64,000 bases of DNA from Pseudoselenomonas ruminantium (GTDB lineage Bacteria > Bacillota > Negativicutes > Selenomonadales > Selenomonadaceae): contig NZ_FRBC01000012.1 of assembly GCF_900142515.1 (NCBI RefSeq), positions 26,123 to 90,122 of the forward strand, written 5' to 3'. The notes below the pieces were generated by a model. It saw only the letters and a program-made list of their open reading frames with translations. It was not told where the DNA came from and did no database searches. The position numbers and the translations under genes are program-made. Every line of letters starts with the position of its first letter. Position 1 is the stretch's first letter. This document shows positions 47,731 to 56,540 of the stretch, in pieces.

Positions 47731-47798
47731 TAATTCACATATTAAATAAACTTTTAAAATCCGTTCCATTATTGTCCGTCGCTGAATCCCATATGTCC

Positions 47799-48116
47799 TT
47801 ATATTATCAGCCAAATAAAACTTATTCCTGTGAACTTGTATATAACAACACAAATCATCGCCATAATAGCAACAATAAAAAACATCCTTTTAAAATCTCG
47901 CTCCACCTCTTTAGGTGGACATATTTCATTATTGTCTTTTTTACTTATCCATTTTGCTATTTTTTCAGCAAACAAAAAAGGGTATAACTTTAAAGGGAAC
48001 AATCCTTCTATTGAATACCATCCAAAATAAAACATCCCAAAACATACTGTAACAATATATACTAATACATACCAAAAACCAAAGACTCTCACTTTATCTT
48101 TTAAAAACGCATCCAT
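47799..48116 (-). CDS. Small membrane protein of the immunity type (unknown)
   Basis: This 105-residue protein has hydrophobic segments near the N-terminus (GFWYVLVYIVTVCFGMFYFG) and at the C-terminus (MFFIVAIMAMICVVIYKFTG), joined by a Lys/Glu-rich cytoplasmic or periplasmic loop. I chose the ATG at 48116, behind a weak GGTGAT; one six codons upstream is also possible. I do not recognise the family. Its size, AT-rich composition and neighbours fit a membrane immunity protein. Confidence 0.6.
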   Translation of the reverse strand: MDAFLKDKVRVFGFWYVLVYIVTVCFGMFYFGWYSIEGLFPLKLYPFLFAEKIAKWISKKDNNEICPPKEVERDFKRMFFIVAIMAMICVVIYKFTGISFIWLII

Positions 48117-48166
48117 TTCAATCACCGATTTCATTAATAATATGTATGAAATTATTATATCATTAT

Positions 48167-48682
48167 TTATAGTTCTTCAAATATATCATAATAATAATTT
48201 GTTTTTAGAGTCATTTTTCTTATAAAATCATCAATAGAGTCAGCTATTGGAGTATACCCTTTTCCCCATTCGTTAGGATCTACAACTGGGCTACGACCAT
48301 CCTTATCCTTTCGCGTTAAATCCAAACAAAAATATATTTGATCTATGGTATAAAAGAAAGGGAACATTCGTTTTCTATCCCATTGTTCTATATTATCATC
48401 CTGCCAACCTTCATAATAGCCTTCTTTTATAATTATATCTGTAAGTTGTTCTGGATCGATAATCTCATTTAGTGCTTCTTTATCTTTGAAGCATAACATT
48501 CCCCAACCTATTTGTAGATAGAATTCTCTCAATTCTGGAGGAAACGCACACCCTAGTCTTTTTTCTTGCTTTACAATATCATCAATGCTTAAACTGTGAA
48601 AACTATGAACATATTCATCTTCATGTACTCTGTTACAATCATCGATGCATGAACACTCTTTCACCCATGAAAAATCAAACAT
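48167..48682 (-). CDS. SUKH (SMI1/KNR4)-family immunity protein
   Basis: This 171-residue protein has the SUKH fold pattern: a short helix leading to DDIVKQEKRLGCAFPPELRE (the loop FPPELREFYLQIGWG is characteristic), then MFPFFYTIDQIYFCLDLTR and a closing IADSIDDFIRKM helix. SUKH proteins are the commonest immunity fold of polymorphic toxin systems and bind nuclease toxins. No toxin gene lies next to it. AGAGGAGAG precedes the ATG. Confidence 0.85.
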   Translation of the reverse strand: MFDFSWVKECSCIDDCNRVHEDEYVHSFHSLSIDDIVKQEKRLGCAFPPELREFYLQIGWGMLCFKDKEALNEIIDPEQLTDIIIKEGYYEGWQDDNIEQWDRKRMFPFFYTIDQIYFCLDLTRKDKDGRSPVVDPNEWGKGYTPIADSIDDFIRKMTLKTNYYYDIFEEL

Positions 48683-48754
48683 TTAACTCTCTCCTCTTTC
48701 ATGTTATATTCTTTCTTGAGCCACAATTTTCAATCTTATCATTTCAGCTTGAAT

Positions 48755-49378
48755 TTATTCAACTTTTATTGACTCAATGGATTTTTCTATCATCTTCTGC
48801 CCGAGCTTGTCATCTTCGTATGCAAAGTATGAAATAGCCCAGAATTCACCTTCGCCACCGAAAAAGCCAAGGTTCAACAGTCTGGCTGGACGCTGGCTGC
48901 CATTCTCCTCATCCAGCAACTGCACATCCAGATAAGTCATTTTTAGTCCATTGACCGCCCTTGTTCCCCTGTCCTTCACCGTGACCTTAAGTCCTTCTGG
49001 ATCAACAAAACTTACTTTGAGGAACCCTTCCATATCAAATACACGCCCCGGCCTCCAGCCGCTAACATGAACCATTTCTATAGATAAGAATCTATCATAA
49101 TCATAATGGCTGTAAGAATCCTCTCTCCAGCCACTAACGCCTTCCTCAGTGTTATCTTTTTCCAATTCAAAGGGCAGTTCTACCTTCATCTTTTTCCCAT
49201 CTGTTTGGGCGTACTCCACAGTACGCAACTCATATCCGTCTCCTGACTCTGCCTTTTTGCCTAGGAGATGACTTTCATCTGCATCTGAGTGTATGCCACA
49301 ACCGGCCATCCCCATAATTCCAGTTATCAATAGTACAACAGATAATAACCTTCCCACACTCTCAAATTTACCTTTCAA
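48755..49378 (-). CDS. Lipoprotein of unknown function
   Basis: This 207-residue protein has a signal peptide with a lipobox (IMGMAGC; the lipidated Cys is about residue 27), followed by a soluble domain rich in charged and aromatic residues (VSGWREDSYSHYDYDRFLS, WAISYFAYEDDKLGQKMIE). It resembles small lipoproteins that accompany immunity clusters; no specific family was recognised. Codon use is closer to the core genome than in adjacent genes. A minus-strand terminator lies just upstream, so it is transcribed on its own. Confidence 0.75.
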   Translation of the reverse strand: MKGKFESVGRLLSVVLLITGIMGMAGCGIHSDADESHLLGKKAESGDGYELRTVEYAQTDGKKMKVELPFELEKDNTEEGVSGWREDSYSHYDYDRFLSIEMVHVSGWRPGRVFDMEGFLKVSFVDPEGLKVTVKDRGTRAVNGLKMTYLDVQLLDEENGSQRPARLLNLGFFGGEGEFWAISYFAYEDDKLGQKMIEKSIESIKVE

Positions 49379-49409
49379 TGCTCCGTCCTCCCAACTGATT
49401 CATGCACGC

Positions 49410-49451
49410 AAAAAAGCACCATACCATGGTTAAATCCCCATGGCATGGTGC
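49410..49451 (-). terminator. Intrinsic terminator between the IS256 remnant and the lipoprotein gene
   Basis: On the minus strand GCACCATGCCATGG pairs with CCATGGTATGGTGC and is followed by six T. It isolates the lipoprotein gene from read-through from the right. Confidence 0.87.
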
Positions 49452-49621
49452 CCCCATCGGCAAATAAACATGTTGTTGCTTTATTCTCGACACAACATGT
49501 TAAATAATAAACCATCTCAATTAGAATTTCATTATAATTCTATTAGCTTTTTATTAAAAGCCACTGCTAAATCGATTAATCAACTTCTTTCCGAGCTTAA
49601 TATACCCAGAATTCCCGCACT

Positions 49622-49822
49622 TCATACGGCCAGCCTAACCGGTTCATGCTCATCCATTTCCGTTTCCATCATTTGCTTGATGGTGCCGCCCAGCAAGTCT
49701 TTCAGGGCGTCTTGGATATCAGTAGCGCTCTCGATGTTGTACTCTTGGAACAACTGCTGGATGATGGCACGCTTGCCATCGGTCATTTCTACTTTGTGAA
49801 TCTCTTTTTTCTGTCTTGCCAT
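49622..49822 (-). mobile_element. IS256-family transposase, N-terminal remnant
   Basis: The 66-codon frame starts MARQKKEIHKVEMTDGKRAI and contains the conserved ATDIQDALKDLLGG and MMETEMDEH segment of IS256/mutator-type transposases. It then diverges after DEH and stops. Full-length members are about 400 residues; the DDE core is missing. An AGGAGG-type site precedes it. The bases just outside (GATTATAGTTTATCATAGAAGAC, 49844-49868) have a diverged copy near 57630, possibly old element ends. Confidence 0.85.
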
Positions 49823-49914
49823 GATAAAAGGCCTCCTATGATTTGATTATAGTTTATCATAGAAGACCTTATGTTTTCGAGGAAAATTCATTTACAGAGA
49901 TTTTTTCATACTCT

Positions 49915-50247
49915 CTAAATCCACATAAGTAGTCCCAAATGACAATTTAAATCTATAACAACTGCAAGGAAGATGATTATCCCCAAGGCAATGAACACAT
50001 TCATCATTCTATTTTTCATATACTCTTTATCGTATTTATGAACTGAACCATATAATGTTAACCCTATAACATATGCCAAAACAAAGTTTAACAATCTAAG
50101 CGGATCAAACGCATACCAAGATGTATCTCCCCGCCTAAACACCATTGTAAAAACCTGTACTATATATGAAAACATAAATCCAAAACAGTAGCCTCTCCAC
50201 TTTTTCTCTCCAAGCCAATTTACAGCTTTATTCCATGCATCTTCCAT
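49915..50247 (-). CDS. Small polytopic membrane protein (unknown, immunity type)
   Basis: This 110-residue protein has three predicted hydrophobic segments (YCFGFMFSYIVQVFTMVF, LLNFVLAYVIGLTLYG, VFIALGIIIFLAVVIDL) and a Trp/Lys-rich N-terminal helix. I do not recognise the family. Comparable small membrane proteins are frequent immunity genes against membrane-acting toxins, but that is inference from the region. Confidence 0.6.
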   Translation of the reverse strand: MEDAWNKAVNWLGEKKWRGYCFGFMFSYIVQVFTMVFRRGDTSWYAFDPLRLLNFVLAYVIGLTLYGSVHKYDKEYMKNRMMNVFIALGIIIFLAVVIDLNCHLGLLMWI

Positions 50248-50300
50248 AAAATCATTAGCCTTCTCTCATAATAATATTAACCTACAAGCATCCGTTCCTA

Positions 50301-50390
50301 TTATGCAAGATTCTTCTCCGTATCCCTTACTTTCTCCGTGAGCTCTGTATCCTTTATCCAAAAAGAGCAATTTCCTTTAATCTTTATTGT
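50301..50390 (-). pseudogene. Short remnant of a short-chain dehydrogenase gene (copy 1)
   Basis: A minus-strand frame of about 29 codons reads IKIKGNCSFWIKDTELTEKV and stops at TAA (50303-50301). It lines up with the segment IKVTAVCPFWIRDTEFTEKA of the larger dehydrogenase remnant at 57042-57383, and the DNA is also recognisably similar. It is far too short to function. The rest of 50248-50465 holds nothing recognisable. Confidence 0.65.
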
Positions 50391-50465
50391 CAAATATTGA
50401 AATCAAACGCTTTAATAACTGAATCATTATACTCTCTTGCCAATAATATAACAGAGAAAAGGCCT

Positions 50466-51056
50466 CTAATCTACATCCACCCACAGATGATATTTCCCAC
50501 AATGCATGCACTTAAACAAATAGCCGCGCACATCCCAATCCCGATGCAGGTATTTCCGCACAAAGTCAAGAGGATGCGAATCTTTACGCTGTGCATATTC
50601 CTGTAGCAACTCCTCTTGGCAGCCTAATTCATCTAGGTCATTGATATCATCCACATAGCGCAAAAACTGACAATAATCATCACAACAAGCCAGCCAGTAC
50701 ACATCCTGAATGGATATGTAGCCCGGCGTTCTATGAAAGAGCTCTTCTCTCTTTGCCGAATCGCTGACCCAATCTGCTGCAGCAATAAACTCCCCTTGAA
50801 ATTTTACGGCTGCACTGCCATCACTTTTCCCCTCTAATAGAACTTTCTTAAAATATGATGTAAATGTTTTAACATCAAGTTCTTCAATATCATATAAAAC
50901 ATTCCATGAAGCAACATACTCAAACCAATGAGCTAACACACCTTCAAAATTTACTTCTTTAACCCCTTCTTCCGTATCAGGCTTCAGGTACATAGCAAAG
51001 GTTTCATTTTCCAAATCAGCACTATACCTCACCACCATACTGTCATGAACATTCAT
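50466..51056 (-). CDS. CbrC-family protein with an extra N-terminal domain
   Basis: This 196-residue protein has a C-terminal part that follows the CbrC/UPF0167 pattern: FHRTPGYISIQDVYWLACCDDYCQFL, and the end GYLFKCMHCGKYHLWVDVD with a paired Cys. The usual N-terminal zinc finger of CbrC is missing. It is replaced by an 80-residue domain (MNVHDSMVVRYSADLENETF, then LAHWFEYVASWNVLYDIEE) that looks like a separate small immunity-type fold. The ATG at 51056 lies two bases after the stop of the preceding gene, so the two are coupled. CbrC is linked to colicin tolerance in E. coli, which suits this setting. Confidence 0.7.
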   Translation of the reverse strand: MNVHDSMVVRYSADLENETFAMYLKPDTEEGVKEVNFEGVLAHWFEYVASWNVLYDIEELDVKTFTSYFKKVLLEGKSDGSAAVKFQGEFIAAADWVSDSAKREELFHRTPGYISIQDVYWLACCDDYCQFLRYVDDINDLDELGCQEELLQEYAQRKDSHPLDFVRKYLHRDWDVRGYLFKCMHCGKYHLWVDVD

Positions 51057-51058
51057 TT

Positions 51059-51909
51059 TCAACGCCCCCATTGTTCTGCAGGGATAAATTTCTGATGACA
51101 GACAGGACATTCAATGCTATTCAACATATAATAATACCTTTTTGCCTGCCCGTTATATCCTGCATACATCAACATAGTTCCCATTACAATAAACACTACA
51201 CCGGCTTCTGATTCACTTATTTCCTCGAACTGTTTTAATGTATGCAGGCCTTTATCAACAAGTACTTTGTTAATCACGTCCAACAATTCTTGGATATTTG
51301 ACTTATCCTCTTTTGGACTTAATTCCATCACATTACTAGCCGATCTGTTAGTTGCTGGCTGCTCACCAAGACAACAGATGCCGTCATCATTAACATACAG
51401 GACAATATCATGTAAATTAGGGCAACAACAATCCAATTCTATCTCACTTTCATAGGGAAACAAATTCCCATATAGTATAGAAGCGCCCCATTTTTGATTA
51501 TAAAATGTCATGATTGCGGCTACCAGATAGTATTCATCTGTCAATTCAAAGGAATTTGCTAAATAATATTCCAGAATCTTATTTCTATACTTACTGTCTC
51601 TTTTAAACAACACATTAAATTATCCGGGATTTTATCCTCGATTTCATAGCTGTATGCGTAAATCATTGCAGACTCTACGAATAAATGTAGCTTATTTTCC
51701 TCTGAAACATCTTCGCTTAAGCGTAACATAAAGGGGAGGACCGCAAATGCCAGTTCCTTACATGCTCCTTCTTGGCATACAGCATCACTTAAAGCCAGCA
51801 AATCATTTACATCAAATTCATCTTCCAACCTTGTAACCCATTTTACGATATCCTCATCGAAAGAATATGAGTCCAAAGTTTCTATTAGTTTCCTATCTAA
51901 GTATTTCAT
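51059..51909 (-). pseudogene. Unknown immunity-type protein split by a -1 frameshift at a slippery heptamer
   Basis: Two overlapping frames form one protein of about 283 residues. The first (start 51909) reads MKYLDRKLIETLDSYSFDED ... KIPDNLMCCLK. The second continues RDSKYRNKILEYYLANSF ... and ends CHQKFIPAEQWGR. The switch needs one extra base in the run of A at 51601-51604, or a -1 shift at the heptamer T TTA AAA (51607-51601), which lies in exactly the right phase. No frame evidence supports two independent genes: the second frame has no start with a ribosome-binding site. The C-terminus includes a CPVC Cys pair. The family looks like one often found beside CbrC-type genes. Marked as pseudogene, although programmed frameshifting is not excluded. 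Confidence 0.65.
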
Positions 51910-51962
51910 ATAACATCAAATAGGTATAATACAATCTATCAACACAACTATTATAGATTTAC

Positions 51963-52301
51963 TCATTTCACAATATGTGATCTGATAATCATACCACCAT
52001 CAGGATTAATATCGTACCCCACGCCTATAAAAGTAGATACTGTTAAAATGCCATCATGATAAAACATATTTTCATACGGCATTTTCCTATCATGAGGATA
52101 TTTCTCCCTCAAATCCTCCACCTGCCAAATTATATTATTGTCAGCATCTAAACAAAACACGTTATCAACTGGCACTTGCATAGAAATCGGTTTTAATAAG
52201 ATTATCTTATTCCCTTTATACTTTACAGTACTCCGTACATCGTAATTGCTAATTAAATGTTTATATTCATTATTCGCCATAATTGTTACCTGCATAATCA
52301 T
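51963..52301 (-). CDS. Small hypothetical protein of the immunity cluster
   Basis: This 112-residue protein has a mostly beta pattern (KYKGNKIILLKPISMQVPVD, NVFCLDADNNIIWQVEDL, GILTVSTFIGVGYDINPDGG). It has no signal peptide or membrane segment. The ATG overlaps the upstream stop in an ATGA, so translation is coupled; a second ATG seven codons later is possible. Such short beta proteins that read out a stored value resemble known immunity families, but I cannot name this one. Confidence 0.65.
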   Translation of the reverse strand: MIMQVTIMANNEYKHLISNYDVRSTVKYKGNKIILLKPISMQVPVDNVFCLDADNNIIWQVEDLREKYPHDRKMPYENMFYHDGILTVSTFIGVGYDINPDGGMIIRSHIVK

Positions 52302-52603
52302 TTTGTTTTAGGATGCTTCATAACGTATTTATCATATAATTTCTCAACATCCCACATTTTACCTAGCAACGGATTATCCCAGTCACTATACGAATCCAAA
52401 TATGCACGACCTCCACCACTTATATAAATTATCGAATCATCTTCCTTATGTTGTTTTATTATTTCATAGGCCTTTTTGTATCTCACATATATTAGATTAA
52501 GAATACCGCCTTCCAATTCTATAAATGAATACCTGTTTTCCATATCTTTTATAACGGCTTCAATTCCTTGGAGGATCATTTCACGCTTTTCTAGGTCTAG
52601 CAC
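52298..52603 (-). CDS. Small hypothetical protein, coupled to the poly-immunity gene
   Basis: This 101-residue soluble helical protein begins with GTG at 52603, seven bases after GGGAGG, and overlaps the preceding 449-residue gene by seven bases. The middle contains RYKKAYEIIKQHKEDDSIIY and ISGGGRAYLDSYSDW. The family is not recognised. The overlaps on both sides place it in one operon with the poly-immunity gene upstream and the 112-residue gene downstream. Confidence 0.65.
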   Translation of the reverse strand: MLDLEKREMILQGIEAVIKDMENRYSFIELEGGILNLIYVRYKKAYEIIKQHKEDDSIIYISGGGRAYLDSYSDWDNPLLGKMWDVEKLYDKYVMKHPKTK

Positions 52604-53946
52604 TGTCTATCCTCCCTTGACTGTCCCCATATTTGCAGGCCTTTTGAATCAAAAATCTGCTCAGGCGGATTAAGACGACTTATTTCTACCCAATCATTTA
52701 CCTTTATGCTGTTTTTACCAGGTTTTATAACATCTATAACCTTAAACAAACAGGCATGATATTCTTCATACCCGCTTTCACCATCATCCAGCCCATTATC
52801 TGACTCATATATCGTATCCAGTTTACCATTCCATACAGCTCCATTTCGGTCATAAATAACCATTATCTCACCATTTGGGTACTTGTTTATCTGATATACC
52901 ACAGAACAATCTTTTAAAACCTCATCTATCTTGTCGGCAAACACTTCTTTATCTTCATGGAGGATATCCGCTAATAAGGATATATTCCGGTCTCTTTCCC
53001 GCCAAGGAAGCCTGTTTATCACTTCCGGATATTTTATTCTATCCGCATCAGAGTTAAGTATCCTATAGAGCAGTATCTTACACCACTCTTTATTTCTCCA
53101 CATTCTCTCTAGCCCCATAGCTGTCCAATACAGGCCATCATCTCCTCCTAGCTCCTCCACGGCATGGACGAGACCAAACATGACCTCTTCATCTTCCGTA
53201 TCGTCATCAAAGCCTGAACATAAATTAAGTACATACTCTGCTCTTTGTGTGGAACAAATCTCCTCAATGGCTTTTTCAAACAACTCTACTTCATACTCAT
53301 TTCTTAATTTGCATGTATTCTTTAATATTTCCTCGTTCTTTTCGATATTCATATTCAATTCCCTTTTTAGTAAAGTGGTCAATTTCTGTTTTTCCTCTCC
53401 TGCAGCATCTAAACATGGTATAAATATTACTCTCTTGTACTCGGGCCATTCCTCTGGTAAAATCTCACAAGAAATATCTCCTACGAACAGTCCTACAAGA
53501 AAATCAGTGAAGGAAAGATTGTATTCGTAATATACAGTTGATCTGCTTTCATATATAATCAGCTTCCACAAATTTGGATTATCATCTGTATTCTGCCAGT
53601 ATAACTCATCACCATTATCTGTCAAACCAAATGGAAGGAGTCCATCTGCAGCAGGATAGAGCTCAAATGGATAATCTTCTGGTGACTCTTCATGTAAATA
53701 TTGATAAGCCCACATGGACTTTTTCATATTAATAAAGAAATTTAAATTATCATTATCTGTCCACGGACTAAGAATCCAAAGAAAGTTATCTATCGCACCG
53801 ATGCCATATGAATCAACGAACTCAATATAATCACTGGGGAATTTAACATTGTGTTGTCTTTGAACGTCAAGCCATTCTTCTCGGCTGTGCTTTTCAGCCA
53901 CACGCCTGTTGATTATATACTTCTGTAATTTGCTCTCTTTTCTCAT
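52597..53946 (-). CDS. Poly-immunity protein: SUKH domain, Imm30-like domain and a third domain
   Basis: This 449-residue protein is built from several immunity modules. Residues 1-190 form a SUKH/SMI1 domain (EEWLDVQRQHNVKFPSDYIE, DGLLPFGLTDNGDELYWQ). Residues about 200-345 form a helical repeat resembling Imm30 (EEICSTQRAEYVLNLCSGFD, YWTAMGLERMWRNKEWCKIL). Residues about 350-449 (YQINKYPNGEIMVIYDRNGA, KVNDWVEISRLNPPEQIF) form a beta-rich domain I do not recognise. Poly-immunity fusions are known in polymorphic toxin systems and are thought to protect against several toxins at once. It is the longest immunity gene of the cluster. Confidence 0.75.
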   Translation of the reverse strand: MRKESKLQKYIINRRVAEKHSREEWLDVQRQHNVKFPSDYIEFVDSYGIGAIDNFLWILSPWTDNDNLNFFINMKKSMWAYQYLHEESPEDYPFELYPAADGLLPFGLTDNGDELYWQNTDDNPNLWKLIIYESRSTVYYEYNLSFTDFLVGLFVGDISCEILPEEWPEYKRVIFIPCLDAAGEEKQKLTTLLKRELNMNIEKNEEILKNTCKLRNEYEVELFEKAIEEICSTQRAEYVLNLCSGFDDDTEDEEVMFGLVHAVEELGGDDGLYWTAMGLERMWRNKEWCKILLYRILNSDADRIKYPEVINRLPWRERDRNISLLADILHEDKEVFADKIDEVLKDCSVVYQINKYPNGEIMVIYDRNGAVWNGKLDTIYESDNGLDDGESGYEEYHACLFKVIDVIKPGKNSIKVNDWVEISRLNPPEQIFDSKGLQIWGQSREDRQC

Positions 53947-53961
53947 AATCCACAGCCCTAT

Positions 53962-54504
53962 TTACCAGGTCTTTTTTAGTTCCATTTCAAACGACACCGC
54001 TTTATAAGGAGAATCCAAGGAGTTCCTTAGTTGTTCAAAGGCTGCCTCGCTGGCTCTCAGCCTTTCGGAGTTGCCTTCAAAGGTTTTCAGATAACGAAGA
54101 TAGGCCATTCCCATGTTTTCCCAGCTGCTGGTACATTTCTGTATACGCTTACCTGCAGTAACCGAAACATTCAACGCTTCCCGCAAAGTCAGGTAGCCCG
54201 CTAAATATCCGATGGTTGCCAGTTCGATGGCCTTTGACATGTCCCAAACTGAGTTAGGAGACAAACTTCCCAAGCTCATAATCTGATCTATCAACTGAGG
54301 CCGTGAGCCTGCCTCATGCTTTTCCAACAGATAACGTCTCCCCTTTCTCTGCTTCTGTACATCATCTTTATGGCATTCCCATCCATTGACGACCCTGACT
54401 ATAGCTTGTTCTGCCTCTATCCACCTTAGCAGCTTAGAATCCACATCCGCAAAAGTAAGACTATCCGGTGGCGGACAGATTTCCTGCTGTATTTGCACTT
54501 CCAT
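53962..54504 (-). CDS. DUF1266 domain protein
   Basis: This 180-residue protein has a C-terminal DUF1266 pattern (WDMSKAIELATIGYLAGYLT followed by SSWENMGMAYLRYLK). DUF1266 proteins occur in phage, toxin-immunity and YeeF-like loci; their activity is not known. The N-terminal part (about 1-60) is Gln/Glu-rich. It lies 15 bases before the poly-immunity gene in the same direction. Confidence 0.75.
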   Translation of the reverse strand: MEVQIQQEICPPPDSLTFADVDSKLLRWIEAEQAIVRVVNGWECHKDDVQKQRKGRRYLLEKHEAGSRPQLIDQIMSLGSLSPNSVWDMSKAIELATIGYLAGYLTLREALNVSVTAGKRIQKCTSSWENMGMAYLRYLKTFEGNSERLRASEAAFEQLRNSLDSPYKAVSFEMELKKTW

Positions 54505-54541
54505 AATTTCTACTCCATCAGCATTATGTTTTTAAATTTAA

Positions 54542-54838
54542 TCAATCTTTACATATAAACTTAATCAAATTAGAATTCAATTCATCTGTATGCTCAATAT
54601 TTTGAGGAAATTCTCCTTCATGAAATAGTGCATATACTACTTCCGCTAAACTATTAGGGGATTCATAATACTCACAACAATATTCAATATAAGTATCAGA
54701 ATCCCACGAATTGCCCGTAAGACGATTCAATTCATCAACGATTTCTTTTGGTATTTCATCAAATTCATCTGCCACCATATTGACTAATTCTGTTACGCTA
54801 ACAATAGCATTTATTACATCCCAATCATACATTAGAAA
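54542..54838 (-). CDS. Small acidic hypothetical protein
   Basis: This 98-residue acidic protein (MFLMYDWDVINAIVSVTELV ..., DTYIEYCCEYYESPNSLAEV) is strongly acidic, a feature shared with many immunity proteins that mimic nucleic acid against nuclease toxins. The ATG at 54838 was chosen because AAGGA lies five bases upstream; an ATG 11 codons earlier would overlap the Sel1 gene. Family unknown. Confidence 0.6.
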   Translation of the reverse strand, partial: FLMYDWDVINAIVSVTELVNMVADEFDEIPKEIVDELNRLTGNSWDSDTYIEYCCEYYESPNSLAEVVYALFHEGEFPQNIEHTDELNSNLIKFICKD

Positions 54839-54852
54839 CATCACTATCCTTC

Positions 54853-56523
54853 TTAAAATAATATACTCCATTCACTGCCACGATACATATCTTCCTTTTC
54901 TTTTATGGCCGGTTCATAGCCTGCTTTGATTAGGGCATCCATATCCTGGCCATACTGATAGATTCTGCCATGCGCTTTATAGTAATGGGCCAGTTCCAGC
55001 CAGCCGGGGAAGTATTTGGCGTATTTGGTTTCCGCCAGCAAGCTTTCTACCCGGTCGGCATTTTTCCCAGGATTCTGGGCCATAAATACTTGTGCCAGTA
55101 AGAGACGTGCCTCATTTTGCCAATCGTTTTCCTCGGATACTACCTTTCGCAAACAGGATATTGCTTTCGGTATATCCTGCCACGTTCCACCTTCGCTCCG
55201 GCAGCTGCATGCCATCACATACAAAGCCTCATAGTCCCCAAGGTCTGCACCTTTTTGGTAACAGGTCATGGCCTTTTCGCTGTCCATGGGAGTCCCCATC
55301 CCCTGACTATAACAGTTCCCCAGCTTTGCCCAAGCAGAAGCAGCTCCCATCTCAGCGGCTTTTTTCAAATACTGCACAGCCAACGGGCCATCTTCCAAGC
55401 AGCCCAGATAATAACAGGCATCTTTTACATCATCATGCGCTTCCGTTTTTATGGCCTGCAAAAACCACTGTTTGGCAGCATCCTTTTCTCTTTTTTCCTG
55501 ATGATAACACCCCAAGCGAACCATAGCCTTTCCACAGTCCATATTAGCAGCCTGTTTAAGTGCCGTTACCATTTCTTCTATGTCATCACGATTTTTGCAA
55601 ACTTCCGCGTTATCCAGATACCGTTGCCACTTTACGTACTGCACTGCCTGGTCATCATTCTGCCAATCCTCTGATGAAAGGTCTGTCTTCCCCTTATGCC
55701 ACGACTGCAGGAGGCATAAAACCTGTTCACTTGACTCTTCCCTGCGCAAGGCAGCTTGGCCGTTCAACATAGCATGGAGTTCATAATTATCTTCTGTCTG
55801 CCGAACAGAGAGGTAATCCTTATCATGATATAGCTCTATGACTTTATAGGTGTCTTCCATTATTTCCAATGCTGTCTGGAATTCTTCTGTATCATAGCGG
55901 TCAAAGGTAATAACCAAGCCATTCTGCAGCCAAAGCTTTAACCTCCAGTCAGCATCCGAATCGTCGGGCTTTGACATCTCCTCCGGATTGCAATTCAACC
56001 TTATACCCTGAGTCCGGGCATGTTCCAGGAAAGGCTTCGCCAGCTGCTGCCGCTCTCTTTTCTCCAGTCTTTTGCCCGTCAGTATATCAATACCGCCCCG
56101 CAGATAAGCCATCCCCAAAAGATATGCTGCCAGGCCTTCTCCATTTCCATCGCCCTCAGTATATTCTTCCATTTCTACAACTGCTGTCTCTTTTTCATCG
56201 GCCCAATAATCCCAAAAATCAAATTCCTCCGTAGGGTAAAGGCCACGTCTTGCAAGAATCGCCAGCAAACCTACAGGACTGCCTTCTGACAGGCTCTTTT
56301 TCAAACAGTGTTCGGCTTCTGCTATATCCTTCTCGAAATTGCTGTTCTCCCCTACCCAAGGCGCTCCCAAATAGGTCAAGGACAGCAATGCCCATGCTTC
56401 TGCATCTCCGTCTTCCGCTGCCCTGCGCAGCATAGCCTGCCCCTTTTCACGGCTTTTAGCATCATTATGCTTCCAAATTAAATCTACAGCTTCCTGCACT
56501 ATCGGCTGAAATTTATCGTCCAT
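54853..56523 (-). CDS. Sel1/TPR-repeat protein
   Basis: This 556-residue cytoplasmic solenoid has Sel1-like repeats, clearest at the N-terminus (QAMLRRAAEDGDAEAWALLS) and from about residue 350 on (AVQYLKKAAEMGAASAWAKL, then AMTCYQKGADLGDYEALYVM). There is no signal peptide. Sel1 proteins act as scaffolds for protein contacts; several immunity loci contain one. AAAGAATG-type context precedes the ATG (GGGAAAG eight bases upstream). It is the first gene of a minus-strand run that reaches to the frameshifted gene. Confidence 0.82.
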   Translation of the reverse strand: MDDKFQPIVQEAVDLIWKHNDAKSREKGQAMLRRAAEDGDAEAWALLSLTYLGAPWVGENSNFEKDIAEAEHCLKKSLSEGSPVGLLAILARRGLYPTEEFDFWDYWADEKETAVVEMEEYTEGDGNGEGLAAYLLGMAYLRGGIDILTGKRLEKRERQQLAKPFLEHARTQGIRLNCNPEEMSKPDDSDADWRLKLWLQNGLVITFDRYDTEEFQTALEIMEDTYKVIELYHDKDYLSVRQTEDNYELHAMLNGQAALRREESSEQVLCLLQSWHKGKTDLSSEDWQNDDQAVQYVKWQRYLDNAEVCKNRDDIEEMVTALKQAANMDCGKAMVRLGCYHQEKREKDAAKQWFLQAIKTEAHDDVKDACYYLGCLEDGPLAVQYLKKAAEMGAASAWAKLGNCYSQGMGTPMDSEKAMTCYQKGADLGDYEALYVMACSCRSEGGTWQDIPKAISCLRKVVSEENDWQNEARLLLAQVFMAQNPGKNADRVESLLAETKYAKYFPGWLELAHYYKAHGRIYQYGQDMDALIKAGYEPAIKEKEDMYRGSEWSILF

Positions 56524-56540
56524 TCTTTCCCTTTCTTACC

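Noticed and set aside
47527..47853. 108-codon minus-strand frame in the transposase relic
   Set aside because: It lies opposite the plus-strand transposase-like translation, which has a convincing family pattern, so it is judged a shadow.
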